DNA from: Clusia tigrina
Lineage: Eukaryota; Arthropoda; Insecta; Diptera; Clusiidae
NCBI GenBank assembly: GCA_920105625.2
Contig: OV050031.1
Span: forward strand, 227,960,194-228,024,193
Direction: 5' to 3'
Length of the DNA: 64,000 bases
Made by a program: the position numbers and the translations under genes. Positions 48,260-59,384 of the stretch are shown here, piece after piece; within the stretch, counting starts at the first letter, position 1; each line of letters begins with the position of its first letter. The notes below the pieces were generated by a model. It was given only the letters and a program-made list of their open reading frames with translations, was not told the DNA's origin and did not search any database.

Positions 48260-51200
48260 TCCTACATACAATATTTAGGAGCACTAGCTGCCAGGGCTTT
48301 CAGCTCGCTGATATTAGAAAAACAAAAAATTATCACTTCTGGAATGAACTAAGTTGTAAGTATATAATCCAGAGAATATGTCAAAGCCAAGTCGATGTTG
48401 TTCTGTTTGATTTGACGTTCGATTGTCAAACTTTCTAAGAAATCAGGCAACGCTTGCTTCATATAATTTACGAGTATATGGATTTTAGTGGCCATGAGGT
48501 CTGTGGTAATGCAGGGTCTCTTGAGTACTCCAACTAAATATTGGACCTTTTATATCAATAAGCTCGTAGTTCCTTATAAAACAAAGGTAGATAAAGGTTG
48601 CAGACCCCAGACTGTTGTGTAATCACACTCGCTCAGAGGCCGCCCAGCTCTATGTATGTCAACTTCAAAGAGGAATACAGTTGAACTTCAACAGGCTGTC
48701 CGAGGTGTGCAAGGACTGACTACCATGTTTACGCACCAGCAACACTCCTCAGATCGTTACCGCATTATGCTCCCAGTTGTGCATTTATAATATTTGAAAA
48801 TTTTCCAACATTTTCCCAGCCAACATTTAAGAGTACTTAAATTTATTTACTTTATTTGCCCACACACAAACGCATGCCCCGAAATAATGCAAATTTATTG
48901 TAAATTGGAAATTTTTTGAGTAAAATAGAGGATGACAAGAAAAACAGAAATCAATTCCACTTTGTGAATTTGTTGGGTTTTCGGGGTGTTTGTTTGTTTG
49001 CATTGTTCCTCTTTTATGGCCTGACATCAACACCAACAATGACAACACCAAGAACAAAAGCAACTAAATAAAATTACGAGTACACAGCAGAGTCGTCGTC
49101 GTCGTCGAATCGTTACTTCTACCTCGCCCCAAGGACATGGCAATCAGTGTGCAGTAATTCGAATTTGTTTATGTTGTTTACTGTGAAGACAGGCATTTCC
49201 GAAATGGAACTTCTGCAAAGAACAACAACAACAACCAGAACAGCGACAGCAGCGGCAAAGAACAACAACAGCAGAAATTATTGCGCATTATTTGCTTGTT
49301 AAATTCCAGTTGCCTCTATTCCGTTCCGGTCCACCATGCTCGTCTTTTATTTTTATTATCTTCCGTTAGTTTGGGCGTCCTTCATTTTTGAATGTTATTG
49401 TTTTCTTTTCGCTCGTTGTCCATTTTTTGTATTCTCGGCATTTTAATGAATAAATTAACGCGCACAGCTGTCCTTATGATGGCATAAATACATTGGATAT
49501 GCAGACAAAGGATACACATTTGTGGGCTTAGAAATCGCGCATAAAACTGCCGAGTGACCTCATTAGGCACAGCAAGATTTGTGATTTATATCAGTTTTGA
49601 TTTTAATTTTCGATGAGTTATTGGCCTCATTTCAGGCCACAAATCATCGATTTACAATTGTGGGTTTGGCGTGTAATGCGAGGTGAAAGAGCCCGAATTG
49701 CAGGTCTATAAATTACATTATCAGAGCCGGGGTGTCAAATAAGCGCGATTGAAATGGCGGTGTTATTGGGAACTGGCCAATCTACTTTGACGACATCTTT
49801 CAATAAGCTGTGATTTGGAGTTTTGTGAGTTCGCTCGTTCACTACTTAAGTTGGATTATTGAAATGATTTCAATTATTCTCGGTATGATAATGGACTCTT
49901 TACAATCATATTATAGTGCTATATGAGCCTTGGCAGTTGTAGTTTGTGCTCCTGTTACTCATACACATACACATTCAAGCAGCTTTATATTATATTTCAT
50001 CAGAGTCATATTTGACTGAACGATTGAAACTTTGAAACTGTAATCGCCTTATCAGCAATTTTTAACTCATTCCAGATATCCTTTCTTTTCAATAAGGATA
50101 TCTGGAATGAGTTACGAAACCAATGTCCTGTGTGATTGATTGAATTTCAGGCAAATATTTTGATGCCTAAAGAACACTTTGAAAGGACACTGTTTAAATG
50201 TTTCAAAAGCAAATACGCACACAAATCACTTATCATCGTGCCTTGCTGCATTTACCCCCGTAATGCAGCTCTTAACAGCTCTTTGGAAGGTATTTGGAAT
50301 AGCTCACCAGTCGGTAGTCTTCTAAGATGTACGCTCTATTTTGCAATATTAATTAAAATTTGTTCTCGATTGCTTGCATTCGCCTTGAAGATATTCATAT
50401 ATTTAAGCCATACTTTTAATGACTTGCAAAGTAAACCTAAATCGGGCAAAATTGTCAGTTGTCGATTCAGCGTTAAAACTGCAATATTCGCAGGACTAAA
50501 ATTGAATATCAACTGAAATATGTTTTCTTCCATAAAGGCAAAGATGGATGCGGAAGTCGGCCCAAGGATGAAACTTGCAACTGCTGCGGAAAGCTCAGAC
50601 TAAGAAGCAACTGCTTTACTTAACTGCTTCATGTAAATATGGAAAATAACCCAGGCCTGACGCAGGCTGTTTAAAAACGTATGCCGTGTAGTATCGAAAG
50701 CACTGCGTAGTGATTTAATGTAAGTTTATTACAATGCCCAAAAACATCCGAGCAGTAAATAGCTCGGCGTCTAGCACAGGTAATTTATTCAATTTATGCT
50801 ATGAGAATACCTAATTCGGTCCTATTACTGCAGTCTTTGGCACATGCCATCAACAACAGTCAAAGAGTAAAAACGGTTTAAACTGCAACTAAATGCAGGA
50901 CATGCATGCTCTAGTAAAGATATGTGTCAAGCGGAAAACGTACTCCAGGAAATGGTTAAAGAATGTGTGCTTGACAAATTTCTGTTTGGTCAAGTTGACC
51001 GCAGCAACGCAGCAGCATGCACCAACGCACTTGCTGGGCACTTCCTTCAACAAGCCTCGCTGAAGTATGTAAACACAAAGCAGTCACGAAGTACTCGTAC
51101 TCCCCAGCCGGAGCCGTACAACGCTGCACAGCATACAGCAAGTGGCACACACAGACGCAACCGAACGACCACAGCAATTTGAGGTTGCCAAATGGCACAT

Positions 51201-52600
51201 TCAACAGAGTGAAAGCAACAATTACAATAAACTGGCGCAGAGGTATTTGGAATTCGAAGGAGGTGTTTATATAAAGCAAATTTAAATATCGTTAAAACCT
51301 ATTCATACATTCTCGGGTGTGTGTGCCGCTCTCTGATTTCAGTCCCATCTCGCCGCACTGACTGGCATAATGTCGCAGCGGCACCAGAAGTAGACGAATT
51401 CACATCCTGCTCCACATTTGCGCCATATTTACGGTTTTTGCCCCGTGCATATACTAAAAAATGCTTTTAGGGACTTTGTCAACTCTTTTTCACTGGCTGC
51501 AATTTTCCTGCTCCATGCTGCGGTGCTGTACGGTGCGGTGCGGTGCAGCGAGCGCGTGCCTCGCAGCCACACCAAAAACTTTGCTCTTCACGTGAGTTGC
51601 TGGTACGCTTCCAGGCGCTATGCATGCAGAATGCTCAAACAACACCGGAAACTGCAGATGTTTTGCACCCAAAAGAAATACGAATGAATGAGTATTTATG
51701 CAGTAAGTGCATTAAAATCGTCTGAAGAGTGTGTGTGGCGCCTCTTTGCGGCTCTGCTGGTGACAAGTTCTCCTTCAGCTTCGGCGGAATATAACTGTAA
51801 TCTAATGGCACCGTTGTGCTGCTGGAGGTGTTGGACTGAAACCAACGAGTTGTGGAGATGGCTGGCGACTTATTTCATACTCATCGGGCCATTATCCATA
51901 AACATATGTAAATAAAGTGCAGTGCGTGCACGAACCTGAGTCGTTCTGTTGCATGTGCACACCCGCCAACAAGTTCAGCATTCTTTTTGTGCAATTAATT
52001 ATTCAAATACACAAGAGTCTTTGTCAGCGAAGTTGTTAACGTAATCTCTCATGCTCATTGCCTCACTAATTATGCGCAAAAGTGCTCGCACCCAGTGACA
52101 CCACCACGGACAACAAAAACGACCGTCGCCAAAGAAGAATGGCAGGAGTTAAATCGTTGCGCAGCAAGCCGGAAACAACTTTTAACACAAATCCAAGCGC
52201 AATTAAAGGAAAAACTTTCCACCAGAAGCACTCAGAATGCTGAAACACTTTGGCGAGATGTTAGCTATGAGTAACTAGACAATTCAACGTAAGCCCGGCA
52301 CTCATTCATTTTGCTTATATTTCGCTGAAGAACCCCTCGTAAACAACTCAGACAATGAAATTTATTTTCAACAATACCATATTGCCTTAATGAATTCAAG
52401 GAAAGCTACAGCCAGGCAATCTTTATGATAAGAGGATGAAAATTATGCATTATACATAAGGGCAGCTCCCACAAAGCTCCAGAAATTGAGGCGATTAAGT
52501 TAAATTTCATTCACTTGAGAGTCACCCCGGAGCTGGAACCATCACCGATCGGTTTCAGTCGTTAACGCGAACTAAACTTTTTTCTTCTCGCCTCTGTCGC
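48260..52600. other. No gene recognised; unique AT-rich DNA with a hairpin
   Basis: Apart from the fold-back at 50064-50113, CAA/GTC trinucleotide runs at 49090-49110 and 49220-49275, and a GTGCG run near 51530, no structure was seen. Confidence 0.5.
50064..50113. repeat. Perfect fold-back, 20-bp arms, 10-nt loop
   Basis: AACTCATTCCAGATATCCTT (50064-50083) is exactly complementary to AAGGATATCTGGAATGAGTT (50094-50113). Loop TCTTTTCAAT. Confidence 0.92.
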
Positions 52601-52609
52601 GATCACCTC

Positions 52610-53690
52610 TTAAGCGCTTGAACATGCAGCACACCTCAAGGTGGGGTCTTGTCTCACTCTCTGGAATTTAGCAGTTAACACTGCTTTCAACTGGAAGAGC
52701 GCGGTTGCAGCGTAATGGCTTATGCAGACGACATCGCTATCACTGACTCCGGTAAGTTCCCTCAAACGCTTTCTGGAAAGCTAAACCATGCACAAGACAC
52801 CCTGACTAACTGGTGCACCGAATTTGGCCTCAGCCTAAATCCAGCAAAGACTGAAGTCATGTTGTTCACTAGAAGGTATAAAATACCTCCCTTCATTCGC
52901 TTCACTTAGATTAAACAATAAAGTCAAATATCTGGTAATTGACTCGAAGCTCAGCTGGAAGGCCAATCATGCTCATGCTGGACCTTCTCAAGCATAGTGT
53001 TCGCTGTATTTCTATAGGAGCTCAGTAGGCTCTAAATGGGGTCTGCAACCTCGAATCATGCTCTGGTTTTATACAACCGCAGTCGAACCAAATGTCCTAT
53101 ACGGAGCTGCTTTCTGGTGGACGGCTACTGCCAGGCTTGCAACCTGAATCCAATTGACAAGCTCAGAAGGAGTGCAGCTCTGTTGATCACTGGAGCTCTA
53201 CACTCCAAACCTACGAGGGCTCTCTTTGCATTTCTATGCTGGGTACCCTCAAAGCTTCTGGTAAAACAATAGGCCAAAATGCTTGCTACCAGACTCAACA
53301 CACTTAGTCGGTGGGGACCTGGGACATACTAGTATCCTCGATAAGGATTTGCCTACCCCTACCTCCAAACCTACGAGGGCTCTCTTTGCATTTCTATGCT
53401 GGGTACCCTCAAAGCTTCTGGTACAACAACAGGCGAAAATGCTTGCTACCAGACTCAACACACTTAATCGGTGAGTGAGGACGGACCTGGGACACACTGG
53501 TATCCTCAATCAGGATTTGCCTACCCCTACCTCCAAACCTACGAGGGCTCTCTTTGCATTTCTATGCTGGGTACCCTCAAAGCTTCTGGTACAACAACAG
53601 GAGAAAATGCTTGCTACCAGACTCAACACACTTAATCGGTGGGGACCTGGGACATACTAGTATCTCCCCAGCTCTGTTGACCATGTCTGT
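52610..53690 (+). pseudogene. Loa-like ORF2: RT palm and thumb
   Basis: The plus strand has CSTPQGGVLSHSLEFS (RT block 4), then VMAYADDIAITDSGKFPQTL with the catalytic YADD intact (about 52713), WCTEFGLSLNPAKTEVMLFT, VKYLVIDSKLSWKANH, and the thumb segment LRRSAALLITGALHSKPTRA. Frameshifts occur near 52905 and 53000. The thumb segment is then amplified in tandem (next feature). It joins in frame, across a nested insertion, to the RNase H part at 54129. Confidence 0.85.
53203..53660. repeat. Three tandem copies, 160-168 bp, inside the Loa-like RT
   Basis: CTCCAAACCTACGAGGGCTC starts at 53203, 53363 and 53531. Each copy continues through CTGGGTACCCTCAAAGCTTC and ACTCAACACACTTA. The copies differ by few bases plus an 8-bp indel at the copy 2/3 junction, pointing to a fairly recent amplification. 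Confidence 0.93.
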
Positions 53691-54128
53691 TTTTTTTTCA
53701 TTGCCCGCGATTTAATGAGAGCAGAAACAGAGCGCTATCTTAGGAGAACAACCAGCAGGGGCTAATATGGTAGCGCATATCTGTGAAACTGTGACTCAAT
53801 GGGTGGCAGTTTGTTCTACAGTGTCCATTCTGATGATAACTCTGCGGAACACTGAACGCGCCCGAACAGCAGCACGCCTAAGCCAGCGGAGTGCTGAGGA
53901 AAACGTTAATAGGGGTGGATCAAGAAGTGGGACTGAAAATGGACAGACCTAAGACTGACGATTGAGCGGTAACGCTCGTAACGGCCTCTTGACGTATTAC
54001 CAAAAGGTGAGGTCCCGAGAGGATAATCCGGCTGGACATCGGGGTGAATTTAGTGGGTTAAGACCCCACACTACAAATGTTTTTGACTGCTTTAACCTCG
54101 TCCAAAAAAAAAAAAAAATTAAAAACTG
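53691..54128 (+). mobile_element. Nested 3' end of an R1-like element with poly(A)
   Basis: The host reading frame is interrupted after TGACCATGTCTGT (53690) and resumes at TGTCTGTCCGAATTCC (54129). TGTCTGT is present on both sides, a 7-bp target duplication, and joining the flanks restores the frame SSVDHVCPNSNLKRGFDLII. The insert has a C-terminal remnant (VHSDDNSAEH), then GGCTGGACATCGGGGTGAAT, GTGGGTTAAGACCCC, and ends in CCTCGTCC plus 15 A. A poly(A)-ending 3' UTR of this type fits an R1/I-like element; the clade is uncertain. Confidence 0.75.
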
Positions 54129-54774
54129 TGTCTGTCCGAATTCCAACCTTAAACGGGGGTTCGACCTTATTATCCCAACTAGAGACGACTGGATCGGAAA
54201 CAGAGTGATCACCGATATCACTCTGGATATCTACACAGACGGCTCTAGGTTTGGGGGCAGGGTCGGTAGCGGGATCTTCTCCAATAAGTTGGATGTTAGC
54301 TTCTCGCTCAGACTCCCTGACCATTGCAGTGTCTTTCAGGCAGAGGTAATGGCCATTTGCTACGTAGTGAATTGGGCTCTAAGTATAGATGTTTCTGGGC
54401 TCTAAGTAATGAGGTTTCTGGCGTCAAAATCAAATTCTCCTCTGAAAGCCAAGCTGCCATGAGATCCCTTGCGGGCGTCAGTACCTTGTCAAGACTCGTA
54501 CATAAATGCCAATCAGCTCTAAACGAGCTCTCGTCGCATTCTACTGTCCACCTAGTCTGGGTACCTGGTCACAGGAACATCGAAGGAAACTGCGAGGCAG
54601 ATGAACTTGCTAAAGCAGTCACACTGCTATCCAAAGTAGAACCTTCTCTGAATATAGGCATCCCTCTCGCTACACCCAGGCTGGCGGTCAAACGCAGGTA
54701 TTGCCATGAGGCCAACAAACTATGGGCGGAGGAATGTTCTTGCCACATTTCAAGGCTAACCTGGCCTAGGTTAG
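54129..54774 (+). pseudogene. Loa-like RNase H domain
   Basis: Continuation of the element at 52610. LDIYTDGSRFGGRVGSGIFS (first Asp), PDHCSVFQAEVMAICYVVNW (catalytic Glu), a frameshift at about 54400, KFSSESQAAMRSLAG (the SDS Asp changed), HLVWVPGHRNIEGNCEADEL (last acidic pair), then ISRLTWPRLG, where sequence is again interrupted by a GGTTAG run. Confidence 0.85.
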
Positions 54775-54945
54775 GTTAGGTTAGATTAGATTAGCCGGCC
54801 GTTACGGCCACACATAGACCTACAAGGACCTTTGCGGTGCCAGATGGATATCCATTTAAGAGCTATAATATGAATCGTTTGAACAGGGCGACGCTCTTAG
54901 CAAATCTTAAGAGAGAAACTATCCCTAGATGTGCGATCTGCCCGA
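54775..54945 (-). mobile_element. Short nested repeat with (CTAAC)n tail
   Basis: Between the RNase H (ends TWPRL) and the zinc-motif region (resumes at CCTCGGCAAAAATCGTACG) lies about 170 bp that does not fit ORF2. It begins with GGTTAGGTTAGGTTAGATTA and CCGGCCGTTACGGCCAC. Read on the minus strand it ends in a CTAATC/CTAACC tail, as at 10105. It is probably a 3' end of a SINE or retroelement. Confidence 0.45.
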
Positions 54946-55212
54946 GCCTCGGCAAAAATCGTACGCTTCAGCTACTTCCACTCGGACGCGAGGCCAACAG
55001 CACTACGATTACGGTTCCGACGGGGCATTTCATGATGGGGAAGCATGCGGCTAGACTTGGTTGGCCCTTTAACGACTTCTGCCGTGGGTGTGTGGCTGAT
55101 CAAGAAGAGGGGACAGTGCTATATCTCCTGTGTCAGTGCCCATTTTTAGCCAGACGAAGAGTGCACATCTTCGGGGCTCCTTTCTTAACCAGTGAAAGAT
55201 TGGGAACGTAGC
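54946..55212 (+). pseudogene. Loa-like ORF2 C-terminal zinc-motif region
   Basis: The frame gives GKNRTLQLLPLGREANSTTI, TVPTGHFMMGKHAARLGWPF, NDFCRGCVADQEEGTVLYLL, CQCPFLARRRVHIFGAPFL. TGH...GKHAxRLG and the C-x2-C...C-x-C-P pattern are typical of Loa-like elements after RNase H. It stops after GT in a likely frameshift. Confidence 0.82.
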
Positions 55213-55480
55213 CAAATTTGTAAAACTGTCACGTTGGTTCAACACTCTTTAATCGGAGGAGTCGTGCTGCCTCCGGTACCGCACAGGCGCTCACCGTCTA
55301 AGCGGTAACAATACTCGGCTTGGGTGGTCGGTGTGTGTGTGGCGCCCTATCACACTGGGCCATTATTTGTACCTAAGTGCGCTTTTTGCTGCCACTCATT
55401 CCTAAACCTAAACCTACACCTAGTTTGGGAATGCCTATTGAAGAGACTAGCATAAGAAAACAGAGCTCATCTGATATGGA
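55213..55480. other. Loa-like 3' trailer and junction
   Basis: The sequence ends in CTAAACCTAAACCTACACCT, a degenerate telomere-like tail, and then passes into a second Loa-like fragment at 55481. Confidence 0.4.
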
Positions 55481-56160
55481 TGCCATTCCATTCTCTCAAG
55501 AAACCTACTGAGATACTGAGCTTGTCTCGGTCAGGTATTCGCATTGTCACGGGACTTTTCAGTGGGCACTGTAGAGTAATGAAACACCTATAAGGATCAC
55601 TCAAAAGGACCTCTGTAGGCTCAAAAGATATTATTAAAAGATATGAAGGTGGCTACAACTTTCATGTCATTCCATTCTCTCAAGAGAACTACTGAGATAC
55701 TGAATCGTCTCGGTCAGTTCTTCGATTTGACTGGGCACTGTAGAGTCTTGAAACACCTATACAAAATAAGGATCCTTCAAAATGACCTTTGTAGGCTCAA
55801 AAGATATTATCAAAAGATATTAGGGTGGCTAAGACTTGTATGCCATTCCATTCTCTTAAGAGACCTACTGAGATATTGAGCTTGTCTCGGTCAAGGTATT
55901 CGATTTGACTTTGCACTGTAGAGTAACATACAAGTAGAGTAGGGTAGTGTACAATATAAGGATCACACAAAATGACCTCTGTAGATTATATAACGAAGAA
56001 GAGGCAACAGCTGAACATCTTCTTTGTCAATGTAATGGTCTAATATGGACCCGGCTTCGTTACTTAGGTAACCATTTCCCAGAACCTTCACATATTGCGA
56101 TCACTGAATTCGTAATCAATACTAGACTTTGGGAGTATTTGTAACTTTAGAGTGTGTCAC
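55481..56160 (+). pseudogene. Loa-like C-terminus with three tandem copies
   Basis: Unit starts TGCCATTCCATTCTCTCAAG at 55481, with similar starts at 55665 and 55841 (periods 184 and 176 bp). Only the third copy continues into the real C-terminus: IRITQNDLCRLYNEEEATAE, HLLCQCNGLIWTRLRYLGNH, FPEPSHIAITEFVINTRLW. Then follow GGTCTATTGGGCCGCAGTG and a CACCTAATCTAAT tail. Amplification within an already dead copy is the simplest reading. Confidence 0.82.
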
Positions 56161-56289
56161 AATAGGTCTATTGGGCCGCAGTGATTTGGTAACAAGTTCC
56201 CGCTCTCATTACAATCTCACCTAATCTAATAATGATAATTGTTAAATAATCGCCTTCGTCTGATTTATGACTTATCCTATTTATTTCAG

Positions 56290-56449
56290 ACCACGCATGG
56301 AAGTTCTTCATGCATTCGGTTTCGGCAACTCAACGAACCAGGAGTTCGAGCAAATGACTTCCTTTAATTTTCAGCGCAGCACAAGAGCGATAAATAACGG
56401 CATAAATAAGAGCGCCCCTTACAAATCATATCAAGACGGCACATATTGA
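56290..56449 (+). CDS. Candidate terminal exon, unidentified protein
   Basis: A good acceptor (CTTATCCTATTTATTTCAG) at 56289 opens a 53-codon frame ending in a stop at 56447. It reads PRMEVLHAFGFGNSTNQEFE, QMTSFNFQRSTRAINNGINK, SAPYKSYQDGTY. The acceptor would be phase 2. A second frame (phase 0) is also open for 25 codons. The composition is balanced and the frame is not part of any transposon seen here, but no family is recognised and the upstream exon is unknown. AATAAA-like signals downstream are not distinctive. Confidence 0.25.
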
Positions 56450-57482
56450 CCCCTAAAACACACCCAAATGCACAGCGCATACACGCCGAGCTCTTATTTA
56501 TAGCGCACTCAGAAATATAACAAAACGCACGGGAGCAAAAAACATTTTCTGAAAAATGTTTCGAAAGCAGAAAGAAAGCTCAGCAACTGCTGCGCGATAT
56601 TACAAGCAGCATGCGACGATTCTGTGTATCACTGTGCTGCTCCTGCTGTCGCCGTTCATGCATGCGATTTAAATAGAGGAACAAGAAAATTGCTTACACC
56701 GTAGGAAAACGCAGGCGACGTGGCGTGCTGAGCGAAAATCTGCTTCTGAGGCAGCGCCAGAGTGAATTGGCGAAGGAAAAAAGTGCTTGTCAGCAAGGCG
56801 TGTAAAATTTGCAAAAGAGCAAAAGTCAATTGGAACAGAAAGATGCGCTGCAACATTTCAAAGAAATTGCAAATGCGTTTCCCGAAAAGTGAAGCGGTGA
56901 GTTCATTTGCAGCAGCTGCGGCGGTGTTTAAACCAAGCCCTCGGGACCGACTGGATGAAACGGGGAGAACGAACAAGTACTGCGAAAATGTTCCACCAGA
57001 TACATAAATGTAAGGAAGCCTCGACTATATCCACCACAAATTTAATGAAATGAAACCGTCGGAGCGGCTACTGAAGTCTCTCTGCTGAGAGCTGCGCACT
57101 ACTGTCAATTATTAATCTGCATCCTGTAGGAGCAGGAGCCACGATATGCACACCACTTCAGTGGCGATATGAAGTGCTTGTGTGTGAATGAGTATTGTAC
57201 ATGGATTGGTATTGTTGTTTGTAATTAGCAGAAATGCATTGCAGATTATTGTTTCTTTGATGTGAGCGGTTTCATGTTTTATTTTTAATAGGCACATTGT
57301 TTCCACTGATCTGCATAAATAGCATTATGGAGGTGAGGATGTGAAAGATTACAATGAAAAATATGAGCAAATTGAATGACCTCTCAAATGCTGCAAATGA
57401 CGAGGAAGTAAATAGTATGTGAATATTACACTAGAATACCCTTAGCGACGTTCTATGGTTCTATGAATATTATTATTATTAT
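56450..57482. other. No gene recognised
   Basis: Unique-looking sequence ending in a (TAT)n run at 57470-57488, which is the tail of the Loa-like element on the minus strand. Confidence 0.45.
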
Positions 57483-58149
57483 TATTTAACAGGCTAAAAG
57501 AACACCGCGACCTGAGAGATCTATTGTGCAGCCTCGTACCCAACTAAAGCAATTCTGGATTAATTATAAATATCGTAGCTGTTGTGGGCTTACTTTTTAC
57601 CAGGAGATTTGAAGATAAGAACCCACTGCCCAGGTAGTTATGTCTGCGTCTTGCCACCGCTGGGGAAGTGCATGGAATGTGTTCTGCTGTTTCCTGCTCC
57701 TCTTGACAGAGTCGGCCGGAATCGTCTTCTACCACGCCTATTTTGTTCAGATGGCAATTGAGTCTACAGTGTCCTGTTAACAGTTCAGTATAGAGTTTAA
57801 TGTCATTTCTGCTGAGGTTTAAAGCAGCATCTACCCTGATGTCTTCAAGTAGTTCAAGAGTAGTCTCGACTGCCGCCTGCCTGTTTGGGCTCTCCAGTAG
57901 TTCAGCAGACCTCGTTTTTCCAGTGCGCACAACAAGTTATTTATGAAGCTGCTCTTTACCCCACAGAAGGGTTCGCGACCTATGAAGGGAGTGCCTGTGC
58001 CTCTCTTTGCCAAGGAGTCCGCCATTTCGCTGCCTTCATGTCCCTATTGTCCCGGTACCCACATTAGCAACAGAGTAACAGAGTTTCTCGCCGATAGAGT
58101 ATTGAGCAGTTTAGAGCATACCCAGACCAGCTTTGATTGGAATGAGAAG

Positions 58150-58350
58150 TTTTATTATTATTATACCTTGCACCATAATCAATTCTGTCTGCAAGGGTTT
58201 GAAGGAATGAGTAGCAGTAGCTAAGGCCTTTGCCTGGAAGATAAAGAGATTTTAGAAAGAAGCCGTTTTGAGACCATCCTCGACGCATTATTCGAACCCT
58301 CGACCTCCCGGGTGTGAGTCTACCATTAGATGACGGAGGTCAGCAGTGCC
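58150..58350 (-). mobile_element. tRNA-derived SINE, copy 1
   Basis: Minus strand: GACCTCCGTCATCTAATGGT (A-box-like TCATCTAATGG) then GGTCGAGGGTTCGAATAATG (B-box GGTTCGAAT), followed by a body GGATGGTCTCAAAACGGC, CAGGCAAAGGCCTTAGC, ACTCATTCCTTC, TTGCAGACAGAATTGATTAT and an ATA-repeat tail. It interrupts the RNase H frame. ATTCCA-type sequence occurs on both sides, a likely target duplication. Confidence 0.75.
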
Positions 58351-58612
58351 ATGAATAAATGGAATAAGATAATGAAGGATTTAAAGAGAGAAAAATCAAT
58401 GATGGAAATTCCCTATACCAAGAACTGAATGATTTTAGAGCTTCCTGGCTATCTGAAAGAATGGATATTCTGGTGCTAAGGGTGCCCCTACGTAGACATT
58501 CTCTAGCGCATAACTCTAAGGCGTGGACCTCCGCCTGAAAAATGGAAGCTGTTTTTCCCAGAGCAAATGCTTTTTGGAAATTTGGCTCTACAATTCCCGC
58601 TCCAAGCACTTC

Positions 58613-58677
58613 AACAATGAAGTAATGATAAAACAGAACCACAACTGTGAGTCCTGTTTTATCATTACTTCATTGTT
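58613..58677. repeat. Perfect fold-back, 24-bp arms, 17-nt loop
   Basis: Left arm 58613-58636 (AACAATGAAGTAATG...AACAG) is fully complementary to 58654-58677 (CTGTTTTATCATTAC...TTGTT). It lies where the RNase H N-terminal part is deleted. Confidence 0.92.
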
Positions 58678-59010
58678 TCTCCACACTGATGACCACTCTG
58701 AAGTGCTTAGAGAAGTATAATTTTCTGTCCATTTTGTCAAAGACCATGAGGCACGGCCAATTCCAGACAGTTTCCAGTATCTTTGCGCGCCCCGTTAGGT
58801 TGCCTTCTCTATGATGGGCTGGTGACGCGCTGGCTGCTATCCTCTTAACCACAAAGTGTAGAGGAGTGACTCCAGACATCATTCCTAAAGCTAGTGTGGG
58901 GTACCTTCTCATTGCTCCCCTCACACTGGAGCAAGGATAGTTTGGAAAATAAATACTTGTAAGAGCTGCTTGCACTTTAATCTTTAAATACTTCAAAAGG
59001 CCTTTCAACA

Positions 59011-59227
59011 TTTACTTGTCCTAATTCACTGTCGTTTATTGTGGTAGAAATGCATGAAATACTCTTTTAACATTTATATTACTCACGTGCACTCTTTTAT
59101 TGTTTAATGTGCTATTTATTTATTTATTTATTTATGAAAATAATAATGCAATATTTTACAAAAGATCAAAAGAGCTGCAAGGAATTTTGGGACAAATTTT
59201 TTTGAAAATTGAATAAATAAATTATGT

Positions 59228-59268
<41 letters not shown>

Positions 59269-59384
59269 TATGAATGCATTTAATTACGAATTATTAATAA
59301 CTTGTTATTAATTACCCACATAAAGCAAAGCGTTTAATTACTAATTATAAAATGAATGTATTAAAATTTTTATATAAACAAATG
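59011..59384. repeat. Spacer with (ATTT)n and (CA)n microsatellites
   Basis: ATTT repeats at 59113-59136 and about 18 CA units at 59229-59264 in otherwise unique AT-rich sequence. Confidence 0.85.

Larger units (their letters stand above)
57483..59010 (-). pseudogene. Loa-like ORF2: thumb, RNase H, C-terminus, with nested SINE
   Basis: Minus strand order: thumb (YPTLALGMMSGVTPLHFVVK, about 58900), a hairpin scar (58613-58677), RNase H middle (TASIFQAEVHALELCARECL; ISILSDSQEALKSFSSW with SDS intact), then the SINE (58150-58350). It continues with LVWVCSKLLNTLSARNSVTL, GHEGNEMADSLAKRGTGTPF, LLTGHCRLNCHLNKIGVVED, GRLCQEEQETAEHIPCTSPA. The 3' end is CAATAGATCTCTCAGGTCGC, with a tail (AAT)n at 57470-57490. 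The first RNase H Asp region is missing, near the hairpin. Inactive. Confidence 0.85.

Noticed and set aside
50136..50516. 126-codon plus-strand frame downstream of the fold-back
   Set aside because: No family signature, poor start context, and no sign of exon boundaries.
54771..54795. Telomere-like GGTTAG repeats
   Set aside because: Very short, internal and placed at retroelement ends; flies do not use this telomere repeat, and similar runs recur at 10105 and 47077.
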